DNA of 64,000 bases from Xanthobacter aminoxidans (lineage in GTDB: Bacteria > Pseudomonadota > Alphaproteobacteria > Rhizobiales > Xanthobacteraceae): the NCBI RefSeq assembly GCF_023571765.1, contig NZ_JAMJXC010000020.1:1-64000 (forward strand), read 5' to 3'. Under the pieces are notes generated by a model, which did not search any database, was not told the DNA's origin, and saw only the letters and a program-made list of their open reading frames with translations. The translations under genes and the position numbers were made by a program. Of the stretch, positions 48,160 to 57,659 are shown one piece after another. How positions within the stretch are numbered: position 1 is the first letter of the stretch; each line of letters begins with the position of its first letter.

Positions 48160-51100
48160 ATGAACGTCATGGGATTTCAAGCCGGCGCGCACGGACTCCA
48201 CGACGAGACGGCTCTGGCCGCGGTGAAAGCGCTCGTCGAACGCGAGGCGCCCCATCTGCCGGCCGGCTTCGCCGACATCTTCCTCGCCGCCGTCGCGCCG
48301 GAGGATCTGGCGCCTCTCCCGGCGGCCTGCGTCGTCCTGCTGCTGCGCGAAGCGTGGGCCCATGTGGCCGGCCGCCCCAAGGGGCAGCCGAGCGTGCGCG
48401 TCTTCAATCCCGATCTGCCGGGGGCGGCCATCACCGTCATCGAGGCGGTGAACGACGACATGGCCTTCCTGTTTGACTCGGTCGCCGGCGAGCTGGCCGA
48501 CCGCGGGTTGGTGGTGAAGCTCGCCGCCCACCCCATCCTGCATGTGGAGCGGGACGGCGACGGCACGGTGCGCGGCCTGGAGCCCCCCGGCCCCCGGGGC
48601 CTGTCGGAGGAGAACCGCGAAAGCCTCATCCACATCCACGTCGCCGCCATCGACGAGACCGCGGCGGCGGAGCTGAAGGCGGGACTGGACCGAACCCTCG
48701 CCGACGTGCGCGCCGCCAATCTCGATTTCTCCGCCATGCGCAAGCAGGTGAAGAGCCTTTCGAAGGGCTACCGGCGCGAGAAGCGGCCCTATGGCGACGA
48801 CGCCCGCGAGGAAGCCGCCGACGTGCTCGAATGGCTGACCGAGGACAATTTCATCTTCCTCGGCCTGCGCCACTACGAGCTGAGCGAGGATGGCCTGAAG
48901 GCGGAGGCCAACAGCGGCCTCGGCATCCTGCGCAATCCCGACGTCCACGAACTGCGCCTCGGCGATGCGCCGGTGGTGACGACGCCGGAAATCCGCGCCT
49001 TCCTGGAAGGCCCCACCCCGCTCCTCTTCACCAAGGCCAGCCTGCGCTCGCGGGTGCACCGGCGGGATGTGATGGACTATGTGGGCATCAAGGCCCACGA
49101 CGAGAAAGGCCGGCTCATCGGCGAGGTGCGCCTCATCGGCCTGTTCGCCTCCACCGCCTACACTCATTCCCTGCGCGAGATCCCCTATCTGCGCCTCAAG
49201 GCGGATTCGGTCATCCGCGGCGCCGGGCTGGAGCCGGACAGCCACTCCGCCCGCGCGCTCTCCACCGTGCTGGAGACCTATCCGCGCGACGACCTGTTCC
49301 AGATCGACGTGCCGACGCTGCTCGGCCACGCCCGCGAGATCCTCTCGCTCTATGACCGGCCGCGCCTGAAGGTGCTGGCGCGGGCCGACCGGTTCGACCG
49401 CTTCGTCTCCGTGCTCACCTTCCTGCCGCGCGAGCGGTTCGATGCGCAGGTGCGCGACCGGGTGGGCGCCATCCTCGAAAAGTCCTACGGCGGAACGGTC
49501 ACGTCCTTCGAGCAGGCGTTCGTCGCCGGCCTGCCGCTCACGCGCGTGCATTACGACATCGGCCGCACCGAGGGGCGCATCCCGGAGGTGGACAAGGGGG
49601 AGCTGGAACGGGCGGTGGCGGACGCCATCCTCACCTGGCGCGACCGCCTTTCGGCCGCCGTGTCGGCGCTGCCCGGCATGACCAGCACCGACGCGGTTCG
49701 CCTCGCCCGCCGCTACGTGGAGGCGTTCGATCCCGGCTACCGCGCGGCCTACGGCGTGCCCACGGCGCTCGCCGACATCGAGCTGCTGGAGCGCCTCTCC
49801 GAGGAGCGGCCTGTCGCCCTCGATTTCTACCGCCGGGAAGGCGACGACGACCGGCGCATCGCCCTGCGCCTCCTCTCGTTCGGTGCTCCCCTCCCGTTGG
49901 CGGCGCGGGTGCCCATGCTGGAGAACATGGGCCTCAAGGCCATCAATGAACGCACCTTCCGCATCGAGCCCGCCGGCGGCCCCAAGAGCTGGGTCCACGA
50001 CATGTCGCTGGAGCGGGCGGATGGCGGCACCATCTCGGTGGAGGGCTCGGCCGTCCGCCTTGAGGATTGCCTCAACGCCGTGCTGCGCGGCGCGGCGGAG
50101 AATGACGGCTACAACGCCCTCGTGCTCGATGCCGCCCTCGACTTCCGGGAGGCGGCGTTGGTGCGTGCGCTCGGCCACTATCTCAGGCAGGCGGGCATCC
50201 CCTTCTCGCAGGACTACATCTGGCAGACGCTGAACCGCCACGGCCGCCTCGCCCGCGCCATCGTCGGCCTGTTCCACGCCCGCTTCGATCCGGCGCAGGA
50301 GACTTCCGCCGAGGCGCGCGCCTCTCGGGAAGCGCCGCTGCGCGACGCCATCGACGAAGCCCTCGCCGAGGTGTCCAGCCTCGACGAAGACCGCATCCTG
50401 CGCCGCTTCGTGAACCTCGTGGATGCGGCCCTGCGCACCACCTATTACCAGAAGGATGCGCAGGGCCGCCTGCGCGAGCCCATCGCCATCAAGTTCGAGA
50501 GCGCGAGGGTGGAGGGCCTGCCCCTGCCCCGCCCGCTCTACGAGGTGTTCGTCTATTCGCCCCGCGTGGAGGGCGTGCACCTGCGCTTCGGCAAGGTGGC
50601 GCGCGGCGGCCTGCGCTGGTCCGACCGGCCGCAGGATTTCCGCACCGAGATTCTCGGGCTGGTGAAGGCGCAGCAGGTGAAGAACGCGGTCATCGTGCCG
50701 GTGGGCGCCAAGGGCGGCTTCGTGCCCAAGCGCCTGCCCGTGGGCGGCTCCCGCGAGGCAGTGTTCGCCGAGGGCACGGCGGCCTATGAGGTGTTCGTCT
50801 CCTCGCTCCTCGACCTCACCGACAATCTGAAGGGCGGCGCCGTGGTGCCCCCGGCCGACACGGTGCGGCTCGACGGGGATGACCCCTATCTGGTGGTGGC
50901 GGCCGACAAGGGCACGGCCACCTTCTCCGACACCGCCAACGCCATCTCCGCCCGTCACGGCTTCTGGCTGGACGACGCGTTCGCGTCCGGCGGCTCGGTG
51001 GGCTACGACCACAAGGCCATGGGCATCACTGCCCGCGGTGCCTGGGAGGCGGTGAAGCGCCATTTCCGGGAAATGGACATCGACATCCAGACGACGCCCG

Positions 51101-52986
51101 TCACCGTGGCCGGCGTGGGCGACATGTCGGGCGACGTGTTCGGCAACGGCATGCTGCTGTCGTCGGCGCTGAAGCTGGTGGCGGCGTTCGACCACCGCCA
51201 CATCTTCCTTGATCCCGAGCCGGACCCGGCGCGCGCCTTCGCCGAGCGGCGGCGCCTGTTCGACCTGCCCCGCTCCTCCTGGGCCGATTACGACGCCTCC
51301 CTGATCTCCAAGGGCGGCGGCATCTTCCCGCGCAGCGCCAAGAGCATCGACCTCTCCGAGGAGGTCCGCGCGCTGCTGCGGTTCCCAAAGGCGAGCGCCA
51401 CCCCGGCGGAGCTGATCAACGCCATCCTGAAGGCGCCGGTGGACCTGCTGTTCTTCGGCGGCATCGGCACCTATGTGCGCGCCTCCGCCGAGACCGACGC
51501 CCAGGCCGGCGACCGCGCCAACGACGCGGTGCGCATCGCCGCCGCCGACCTCAATGCCAAGGTCATCGGCGAGGGCGCCAACCTCGGCATGACCCAGCGC
51601 GGGCGCATCGAGGCGGCGCGCAAGGGCGTGCGGCTCAACACCGACGCCATCGACAATTCCGCTGGTGTGAACACCTCCGACGTGGAGGTGAACATCAAGA
51701 TCGCGCTCGCCAAACCGCTGGAGATGGGCGACCTCAGCGTGCCGGACCGGGCGGCGCTGCTGAAGCAGATGACGGATGAGGTGGCGCGCCTCGTCCTCGT
51801 CAACAATTACGACCAGACCCTCGCTCTGTCCCTCGCCGAGCTGAAGGGCGCGGACGACCTCGCCTTCCAGCAACGCCTGATGCAAATGCTGGAGGCACGC
51901 GGCGAACTCGACCGTGCGGTGGAGTTCCTGCCCTCCGATGCCGAGATCGCCGACCGCCGCTCGCGCGGGGAGCATCTCACCCGGCCCGAGCTGGCGGTGC
52001 TGCTCGCCTATGCCAAGCTCGCATTAAAGGACGACCTCGTCGGTTCCAGCGTGCCGGACGACGCCTATCTCTCCGGCGAATTGGTCCACTACTTCCCGCA
52101 CGAACTGCAGGACCGCTATCCCCACGCCATCGAGACCCACCGCCTCCATCGGGAGATCATCGCGACGGGCCTCGCCAACGCCATCGTCAACCAGGGCGGC
52201 CCCTCCGCCATGGCCCGCATCTCCGACCAGACGGGCGGGGACGCCGCCTCCATCGCCCGCGCCTTCGCGGCGGTGCGCGACAGCTATCACCTGCCGGAAC
52301 TCACCGCCGCCATCGACGCGCTGGACAACAAGGTGGACGGGCACGTCCAGCTCCAGCTCTATGCGGCGGTGCAGGACCTGATGGTGGGACGCACCATCTG
52401 GTTCCTTGGCAACGTCTCGTTCGCGGACGGCATCGCCGGCGTGGTCGAGCGCTACCGCAGCGGGGTCGCGGCGGTCGCCGCCGCGCTCGACGAGAGCCTG
52501 CCCGAGGCCTGGCGCAAGGACCGCGCCGGGCGCGTGGCCGATCTCGTCGCCCAGCGGGTGCCGGAGGAGCTGGCCCGCCGCATTGCTTCCATGCCGGCGC
52601 TGGCGGCGGCGTCCGACATCGCGCTCATCGCCGAGACCACCGGCAAGGCCATCCCCAGCGCGGCCAGCACCTTCTTCGCTGCCGGCCGCTACTTCGCCAT
52701 CGACGACCTGCTCACCCAGGCGCGTAGCATCATGGCGCCGGACTATTACGACCGGCTGGCGCTGGACCGCTCGCTGGCGCAGCTCGAGACGTTCCTGCGC
52801 CGCATCACCGAAGCGATGCTGGCGGAGGGCATCTCCGGCGAAGCCGCGGTAGACGCCTATGTGGCCCGCCGCCGCGAGGAGGTGGAGCGCATGCGCCGCA
52901 CGGTGCGCGACATCGCCCAGTCCGGCCTCAGCCTCTCCAAGCTGACGCTGGCCGCGAGCCTGCTGGGCGATCTGGTGAAGGCCTGA
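48160..52986 (+). CDS. gdhB: NAD-dependent glutamate dehydrogenase, 180-kDa class
   Basis: This very large enzyme deaminates glutamate to 2-oxoglutarate for use as carbon and nitrogen source. It has 1608 residues, the standard size of the class. The N-terminal half holds ACT-like regulatory domains. The catalytic core (about 800-1150) shows KVARGGLRWSDRPQDFRTE and VKNAVIVPVGAKGGFVPKR, where the lysine-rich loop binds substrate, and the NAD-binding part contains GVGDMSGDVFGNGML and FFGGIGTYV. The C-terminal domain extends to the end. GAGGAAAGG precedes the ATG. The symbol gdhB is used for some members; others use gdhA or no symbol. Confidence 0.96.
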   Translation: MNVMGFQAGAHGLHDETALAAVKALVEREAPHLPAGFADIFLAAVAPEDLAPLPAACVVLLLREAWAHVAGRPKGQPSVRVFNPDLPGAAITVIEAVNDDMAFLFDSVAGELADRGLVVKLAAHPILHVERDGDGTVRGLEPPGPRGLSEENRESLIHIHVAAIDETAAAELKAGLDRTLADVRAANLDFSAMRKQVKSLSKGYRREKRPYGDDAREEAADVLEWLTEDNFIFLGLRHYELSEDGLKAEANSGLGILRNPDVHELRLGDAPVVTTPEIRAFLEGPTPLLFTKASLRSRVHRRDVMDYVGIKAHDEKGRLIGEVRLIGLFASTAYTHSLREIPYLRLKADSVIRGAGLEPDSHSARALSTVLETYPRDDLFQIDVPTLLGHAREILSLYDRPRLKVLARADRFDRFVSVLTFLPRERFDAQVRDRVGAILEKSYGGTVTSFEQAFVAGLPLTRVHYDIGRTEGRIPEVDKGELERAVADAILTWRDRLSAAVSALPGMTSTDAVRLARRYVEAFDPGYRAAYGVPTALADIELLERLSEERPVALDFYRREGDDDRRIALRLLSFGAPLPLAARVPMLENMGLKAINERTFRIEPAGGPKSWVHDMSLERADGGTISVEGSAVRLEDCLNAVLRGAAENDGYNALVLDAALDFREAALVRALGHYLRQAGIPFSQDYIWQTLNRHGRLARAIVGLFHARFDPAQETSAEARASREAPLRDAIDEALAEVSSLDEDRILRRFVNLVDAALRTTYYQKDAQGRLREPIAIKFESARVEGLPLPRPLYEVFVYSPRVEGVHLRFGKVARGGLRWSDRPQDFRTEILGLVKAQQVKNAVIVPVGAKGGFVPKRLPVGGSREAVFAEGTAAYEVFVSSLLDLTDNLKGGAVVPPADTVRLDGDDPYLVVAADKGTATFSDTANAISARHGFWLDDAFASGGSVGYDHKAMGITARGAWEAVKRHFREMDIDIQTTPVTVAGVGDMSGDVFGNGMLLSSALKLVAAFDHRHIFLDPEPDPARAFAERRRLFDLPRSSWADYDASLISKGGGIFPRSAKSIDLSEEVRALLRFPKASATPAELINAILKAPVDLLFFGGIGTYVRASAETDAQAGDRANDAVRIAAADLNAKVIGEGANLGMTQRGRIEAARKGVRLNTDAIDNSAGVNTSDVEVNIKIALAKPLEMGDLSVPDRAALLKQMTDEVARLVLVNNYDQTLALSLAELKGADDLAFQQRLMQMLEARGELDRAVEFLPSDAEIADRRSRGEHLTRPELAVLLAYAKLALKDDLVGSSVPDDAYLSGELVHYFPHELQDRYPHAIETHRLHREIIATGLANAIVNQGGPSAMARISDQTGGDAASIARAFAAVRDSYHLPELTAAIDALDNKVDGHVQLQLYAAVQDLMVGRTIWFLGNVSFADGIAGVVERYRSGVAAVAAALDESLPEAWRKDRAGRVADLVAQRVPEELARRIASMPALAAASDIALIAETTGKAIPSAASTFFAAGRYFAIDDLLTQARSIMAPDYYDRLALDRSLAQLETFLRRITEAMLAEGISGEAAVDAYVARRREEVERMRRTVRDIAQSGLSLSKLTLAASLLGDLVKA

Positions 52987-53001
52987 AGGGGGCGCTCCCC
53001 T

Positions 53002-54861
53002 TCAGGCCGCTCCCGCCCGCGCCGGGACCAGTGCGGGAGCGGAAGGCCCCGACGCGGGCGCGTCCACCTGCGCCGCCTCCACCGCGCCCCTCACGGTGGA
53101 CACTGCCGCCGCCTCGCCCTGAAGCACGGGTGGCGGTCCCTCGGCCATGAAATCGGCCACCACCACGCGCCGGCCTGTGCGGTCGCGGGTGAGGCTGCGG
53201 ATGGTGTAGCGGCGGTGCGCGGGCGTCGCGGGGGAGAGATAGGCGAGGACGACCATCCCGGCCTGTCCCGCCGCCAGCCGCCGGGCGCTGCCGGGTGCGG
53301 TCGCCTCGGCCGCGACGCCATCGGCCGTCAGCCGGTAGACCAGAAGCTGCGCCGCCGCTTCATCAAGGACCGAGCGGGCGGGAAGCACCAGCACGGAGGG
53401 GCCTTCCGGCCGCGGACGGCCATCGTCGGCCCCCTCCCCGTCGGCCGCGACCTTCTCCTCGGACGCCGGCAGATGCTCGAGGAGATCGGCGAGGGTGTCG
53501 CGAATGCGGGCCTGACGCTCGGCATCGAGAGCCCCCCGCGCGGCATCGCGCTGGGCCAGCTTCAGCGCCGGCAGAACCACGCCGTCGCAATAGGCGTCGA
53601 GATCGGTCTGGCGCAGGACATCCTCGGCGGATGCGGCGGCTTCTACGGGGTCGCCCGCCAGCAGGCGCTGGTAGAGAAGTTCGCTGTCCGAAAGCGGCGG
53701 CCGGTCGCCCAGGGCGACGTCCAGGAATTCGAGGCTCTCCACATGACGCCCGAGCACCACCAGGCACAAGGTGAGCGGCGTTGAGAGCAGAAGCCCGATG
53801 GGGCCCCAAAGCCAGGTCCAGAAGGTGGCGGCGGCGATCACCGCCACCGGCGACAGGCCGGTGGAGCGGCCATAGAGCAATGGCTCGATGACGTGCCCCA
53901 CCAGCGGCTCCACCACGATGAACAGCACGGCCGCCGACAGAACCATGGTCCAGCCGGGGTCCACCGCCAGCGCGAAGCCGATGGGCAATGCAGCGGCCAC
54001 CGCTGCCCCCACATAGGGCACGAAGCGCAGCACCGCGGCGGCGATACCGAACAAAAGCGGGCTCGGCACGCCGATGAGCCACAGGCCGAGGCCGATCACC
54101 GTGCCGAACGCGGCATTCAGCGCCACCTGGGTCAGGAAGAAGCGCGACAGCCGTCGCCCCGCATCATCCAGCGCCGCCGTGGTGCGCTGGATGTCGTGGG
54201 CGCCGGCGAGGCGCACAAAGCGGTTTCTGAGATCTTCGCGCTGGAGCAGGATGAACAGCACGAAGATGAAGATGATGCCGAGCGTCGCGAGCGGGTGCAG
54301 CAGCGGCGCCATCACGGCGGAGAGGGTGCCGAGTGTGCCCGGCGGCGGCTCGCGGATTTCCACCGGCAGCGGCCGCCCGCCGGTCGCGAAGGGCCCGCCT
54401 TCCTCGCTCACGGCTTTGGCCGGGTCCGGCGCCTCAAGTTCCCGGCCGAGGTCCTGGATCATGTCCATGGTCCGCTCGAAGGTGCCGGAACCGCCGGTCG
54501 CCTCCTTCACGGAGCGGATCTTCTCGCTGAGGTTCAGCCGGTATTTCGGCAGCTCGGCCACGAGATCGGAGGTCTGGAGCGCAATCACGGAGCCCAGCGC
54601 CAGCAGGCCGAGGAAGGTGGCGATCACCACCACCACCGCCGCGGCCGTCCGCGGCACCTTCACCCGCCGCAACACCAGGATCACCGGCGCCAGCACGAAG
54701 GACAGGAGGATGGCCACCGCGATGGGCACGAACACGTCGCGCCCCACATAGAGCACGGTCACGATGGCGATGGCGGTGAAGAAGGCGAGCAGCCGGTCCC
54801 GTCCGGGCAGATCGGCGCCTCTGGCCGGGCCGGACAACGACGGATCCTGTGACTGCAGCAT
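53002..54861 (-). CDS. AI-2E family permease with long soluble C-terminal tail
   Basis: A 619-residue protein from the ATG at 54861 (GGAGAGG ahead); longer reading would translate non-coding sequence. The first 365 residues are an eight-helix AI-2E permease with RFVPYVGAAVAA and GHVIEPLLYGRSTGLSPVAV. The tail (about 372-619) is soluble and has two parts: a helical block (LLYQRLLAGDPVEAAASAED ... GVVLPALKLAQRD) and a Rossmann-like block (SVLVLPARSVLDEAAAQLLVYRL ... VVLAYLSP). This recalls cobalamin-binding modules but lacks the DxHxxG motif, so true cobalamin binding is unlikely. It converges on the glutamate dehydrogenase gene. Confidence 0.88.
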   Translation of the reverse strand: MLQSQDPSLSGPARGADLPGRDRLLAFFTAIAIVTVLYVGRDVFVPIAVAILLSFVLAPVILVLRRVKVPRTAAAVVVVIATFLGLLALGSVIALQTSDLVAELPKYRLNLSEKIRSVKEATGGSGTFERTMDMIQDLGRELEAPDPAKAVSEEGGPFATGGRPLPVEIREPPPGTLGTLSAVMAPLLHPLATLGIIFIFVLFILLQREDLRNRFVRLAGAHDIQRTTAALDDAGRRLSRFFLTQVALNAAFGTVIGLGLWLIGVPSPLLFGIAAAVLRFVPYVGAAVAAALPIGFALAVDPGWTMVLSAAVLFIVVEPLVGHVIEPLLYGRSTGLSPVAVIAAATFWTWLWGPIGLLLSTPLTLCLVVLGRHVESLEFLDVALGDRPPLSDSELLYQRLLAGDPVEAAASAEDVLRQTDLDAYCDGVVLPALKLAQRDAARGALDAERQARIRDTLADLLEHLPASEEKVAADGEGADDGRPRPEGPSVLVLPARSVLDEAAAQLLVYRLTADGVAAEATAPGSARRLAAGQAGMVVLAYLSPATPAHRRYTIRSLTRDRTGRRVVVADFMAEGPPPVLQGEAAAVSTVRGAVEAAQVDAPASGPSAPALVPARAGAA

Positions 54862-55013
54862 CGCCGCCTCTCCCCAATCAGGCGCCCGCGGCGCCGAACA
54901 CGGCATTAACGCTGCGGCGTGGCAGTTGATCCATAGGAATGCAGAGGGATCGGAACGAGGGGCTCCACAGTGGCGTTCAGGGGACGGATGTCCGCAGGGA
55001 GCAGCGAAGCGCC

Positions 55014-55316
55014 ATGTACATCTACAAGGTGGTCTGGCGGGCCTCAGGCGAGGAGGAACCGCTGCACGTGCGTGACAAGCGCCCACCCAAGGCCATCGCC
55101 CGCGATCTCGTCAAGGACGGCTACCTCGTGACCGAGGCGGTCGTCGTGCGCGCCGCCTCCTCCGCCTTCAAGGACGAGGACGGCCATGCGGTGCAGGAGG
55201 AGTTCTTCTCCGCCGCGCCCGTGGGCGCCGCCGTGCTGGTCGCATCCGCGATCGCCGCGCTGGTGGAGCATGTGGTGCCGGCCGGGGCAGAGCCCATGCC
55301 CGACTTTCCGGCCTGA
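55014..55316 (+). CDS. Small protein of unknown function
   Basis: The 100-residue product starts MYIYKVVWRASGEEEPLHV and has an amphipathic central part (KAIARDLVKDGYLVTEAVVV) that looks like a small alpha/beta fold, then a hydrophobic segment (VGAAVLVASAIAALVEHVV, about 68-86) which may be a membrane helix. I do not recognise a family. GGGAG lies about 12 bases before the ATG. It is on the plus strand between the divergent permease and the MFS gene, close enough to the latter (74 bases) to be cotranscribed. Confidence 0.55.
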   Translation: MYIYKVVWRASGEEEPLHVRDKRPPKAIARDLVKDGYLVTEAVVVRAASSAFKDEDGHAVQEEFFSAAPVGAAVLVASAIAALVEHVVPAGAEPMPDFPA

Positions 55317-55390
55317 GGTTTCGCGTCGGAGACGGTTTCCCTCGGGCGCGGCGACTGCCATGGTGCGGCATCACTCGCCAGATTGCGGAT

Positions 55391-56821
55391 TTGCCCTTGC
55401 CCTCCTCCCGGCCTGCCTCCCGCCTCCCGCGCCGGGCCGTGGTCGGCTGGATCCTGTTCGATCCCGCCTGCCAGCCCTATTTCACCCTCATCACCACCTT
55501 CATCTTCGCGCCCTACTTCGCCTCCGCCGTGGCCCCGACACCGGCCGAGGGGCAGAGCCTGTGGGGTTTCGCCACCGGGGCGGCGGGGCTCATCATCGCC
55601 ATCTGTTCCCCCATCCTCGGCGCAGTGGCCGACGCCTCCGGCCGGCGCAAGCCGTGGATCGCGGTGTTCGGCCTGATGCTGATGACGGGATCGGCGCTGC
55701 TGTGGTTCGCGGTGCCCGGCGACACGGCGCGCATCCCGCTGGTGCTCGCGGCCTTCGCCATCGGTACCATCGGCGTCGAGTTCGCCACCGTCTTCAACAA
55801 CGCCATCATGCCGGACCTCGTGCCGCCGGAGCGGCTGGGCCGGCTCTCCGGCACCGGCTGGGCGGCGGGCTATTTTGGCGGGCTGGTGTCGCTGGCGCTG
55901 ATGCTCGGCTTCTTCTCCACCGCGCCGGACACCGGCCTCACCCTCATCGGCCGGCCGCCGGCGCTCGGGCTCGACGCGGCGACCCGCGAGGGCGACCGCT
56001 TCTCGGGGCCGCTCACGGCCGTGTGGTTCGCGGTGCTGGTGCTGCCCATGTTCCTGTTCGTGCCCGACCGCAAGAAGGGCCTGCCGCTGCGCGAGGCGGT
56101 GCGCAAGGGCCTCACGGAAATCCGCGGGCTGGTGCCGAAGCTGAGGACGCGCCCGGCGCTCGCCCGCTTCCTCCTCGCCAACATGATCTATGCCGACGGC
56201 CTCGTCGCCCTGTTCGCCTTCGGCGGCATTTATGCCGCCGGCACCTTCGGCTGGGGCTCCATCGAGATCGGCATCTTCGGCATCCTGCTCACCCTCACCG
56301 GCACGGCCGGGGCGCTGGCGGGGGGCTGGCTTGACGATGCCTTCGGCCCGCGCCTCGTCATCCTCGGCGCGCTCCTCGGGCTGCTGGTCGCCTGCATCGG
56401 GCTGCTGTCGGTAGACCGGACATCCATCCTGTTCGGCCTTGTGCCCACGGCGCCGGGAACCGGCCTCTACGGCACGGTGCCGGAGAAGGTCTATGTGGGC
56501 CTCGGGCTTCTCATCGGCGCCGTCGCCGGTCCGCTCCAGGCGGCCTCGCGCACCCTTCTGGTGCGCCTCGCCCCGCCGGAGAACATCGGCGAGTGCTTCG
56601 GCCTGTTTGCGCTCTCCGGCAAGATCACCTCGTTCGCCGCGCCGACCTCGGTGGCGATCGTCACCGCCCTGACGCAGAGCCAGCGGGCGGGGGTGGCGGT
56701 GCTGGTCGCCTTCTTTGGAACGGGCGTGGTGCTGATTGCAGGGTTGCGCACGCCCTTGCGGCAGGACGGCGGACGGGCGAAGGATGGACCACACACAGCG
56801 AGCCAGACGCGCCGGGAGTGA
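55391..56821 (+). CDS. MFS transporter, UMF1/Atg22-like
   Basis: This 476-residue protein has 12 membrane helices. The N-terminal WILFDPACQPYFTLITTFIF, the cytoplasmic loop DASGRRKPWIAVFG between helices 2 and 3 (the MFS motif A region) and GIEFATVFNNAIMPDLVP-like segment place it in the unknown MFS family 1, related to the yeast vacuolar amino acid effluxer Atg22. The substrate in bacteria is unknown. It starts with TTG at 55391. The next gene, a cupin, begins 5 bases after the stop, so the two are probably one unit. Confidence 0.9.
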   Translation: MPLPSSRPASRLPRRAVVGWILFDPACQPYFTLITTFIFAPYFASAVAPTPAEGQSLWGFATGAAGLIIAICSPILGAVADASGRRKPWIAVFGLMLMTGSALLWFAVPGDTARIPLVLAAFAIGTIGVEFATVFNNAIMPDLVPPERLGRLSGTGWAAGYFGGLVSLALMLGFFSTAPDTGLTLIGRPPALGLDAATREGDRFSGPLTAVWFAVLVLPMFLFVPDRKKGLPLREAVRKGLTEIRGLVPKLRTRPALARFLLANMIYADGLVALFAFGGIYAAGTFGWGSIEIGIFGILLTLTGTAGALAGGWLDDAFGPRLVILGALLGLLVACIGLLSVDRTSILFGLVPTAPGTGLYGTVPEKVYVGLGLLIGAVAGPLQAASRTLLVRLAPPENIGECFGLFALSGKITSFAAPTSVAIVTALTQSQRAGVAVLVAFFGTGVVLIAGLRTPLRQDGGRAKDGPHTASQTRRE

Positions 56822-56826
56822 CCCCC

Positions 56827-57213
56827 ATGACCATCCGCTCCATCCGCTTCGATCCTTCCCCGCCGCTGAAGCCCGATGCCGCCACGACCGTGCATGAATG
56901 GTATCAGGATCGCACCGGCGCCTTTTCGGCGGGGTTCTGGGCCTCGGCACCGTCGGAGATCGAGGTGAGCTATGACGAGGACGAGTTCTGCGTCCTCGTG
57001 GAAGGCACCGTCGAGCTGACGGACGCTTCGGGCCATACGGAAACCTTCCATGCCGGCCAGTCCTTCGTCATCCCCTCGGGCTTCAAGGGGGTGTGGAAGA
57101 GCGTGACCGCGGTCCGCAAGTTCTACGTCGTGCATCTGCCCGTGGCGCCGGCCGCCGACCCCAAGGCGGCCCCCACCCTGCCGGATGCGGCCGCCGACCT
57201 CGCGGGAACCTGA
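56827..57213 (+). CDS. Cupin-domain protein
   Basis: The 128-residue product is one cupin barrel. EIEVSYDEDEFCVLVEGTVELTD and GQSFVIPSGFKGVWKS are the two cupin boxes; the metal-binding His positions are partly replaced, so it may not bind metal as usual. EWYQDRTGAFSAGFWAS near the start fits the cupin_3 type used in small sugar or ureide enzymes. Its function is unknown, but its placement 5 bases after the transporter suggests a shared substrate. Confidence 0.85.
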   Translation: MTIRSIRFDPSPPLKPDAATTVHEWYQDRTGAFSAGFWASAPSEIEVSYDEDEFCVLVEGTVELTDASGHTETFHAGQSFVIPSGFKGVWKSVTAVRKFYVVHLPVAPAADPKAAPTLPDAAADLAGT

Positions 57214-57252
57214 ACACCGCGCGGGGAACCCCGGTCCACTTGGGCCGGTTGA

Positions 57253-57278
57253 CCTTCCGAAATGACCATCTCGGAAGG
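57253..57278 (+). promoter_or_regulatory. Hairpin masking a Shine-Dalgarno site
   Basis: CCTTCCGA (57253-57260) and TCGGAAGG (57271-57278) form a perfect 8-bp stem with a ten-base loop. The 3' arm runs into AAGGAGG (57275-57281), the Shine-Dalgarno sequence of the gene starting at 57290, so half of it is paired. Such a fold should lower translation unless opened by heat, a ligand or a protein. Confidence 0.6.
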
Positions 57279-57289
57279 AGGCTCCAACC

Positions 57290-57523
57290 ATGTCGATCCG
57301 GCTGCAACTCGCTGCCATGCTGTTCATGATGATCCAGGCGGTCACGTTCTTCGCCGGCCTGCTGGCGCTGCTGCTGTCGCCGCTGGGGCGCGAGGCCATG
57401 GGCCTGATGCCTTTCGTGGTGCTCGGCTCTTCGATCGTCTCCGCGCCGCTGTCGTGGTGGCTGGCGCCGCGGCTTCGGGCGCGCACTTGGCGGCGTGAGG
57501 GCACCGCCGAACTGCTCAGGTAA
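57290..57523 (+). CDS. Small two-helix membrane protein behind an RBS hairpin
   Basis: The 77-residue product has two hydrophobic helices (about 5-30 and 37-62), LAAMLFMMIQAVTFFAG and MPFVVLGSSIVSAPLSWW, and a basic C-terminus (RLRARTWRREG). I do not recognise the family. A strong Shine-Dalgarno (AAGGAGG, 8 bases ahead) is partly within the stem at 57253-57278. It overlaps the alternative longer reading of the helicase gene that follows, which argues against that longer reading. Confidence 0.75.
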   Translation: MSIRLQLAAMLFMMIQAVTFFAGLLALLLSPLGREAMGLMPFVVLGSSIVSAPLSWWLAPRLRARTWRREGTAELLR

Positions 57524-57659
57524 AGGCTCGCCTGCGGCCAAGCTCGCAATCCGGCGCGCGCGATGCCATTTTGTTCCCTTGAGCGAATCACGCGCACCGA
57601 GACCTTTTGCATTGAGACCGCCTGAATCCCCGCGCCGTCCGGGCCACGAGCCCGGTGGA

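Noticed and set aside
48103-51975. A 1290-codon open frame on the minus strand across the glutamate dehydrogenase gene
   Set aside because: It is antisense to a gene with clear catalytic motifs. Long antisense frames are expected at this GC content, and the translated sequence is His/Gly/Arg-rich with no domain.
57495-57659. A longer N-terminus for the helicase starting at 57495
   Set aside because: It overlaps the 77-residue membrane protein gene and codes for unmotivated Pro/Arg-rich sequence. A start between 57579 and 57660 is more likely.
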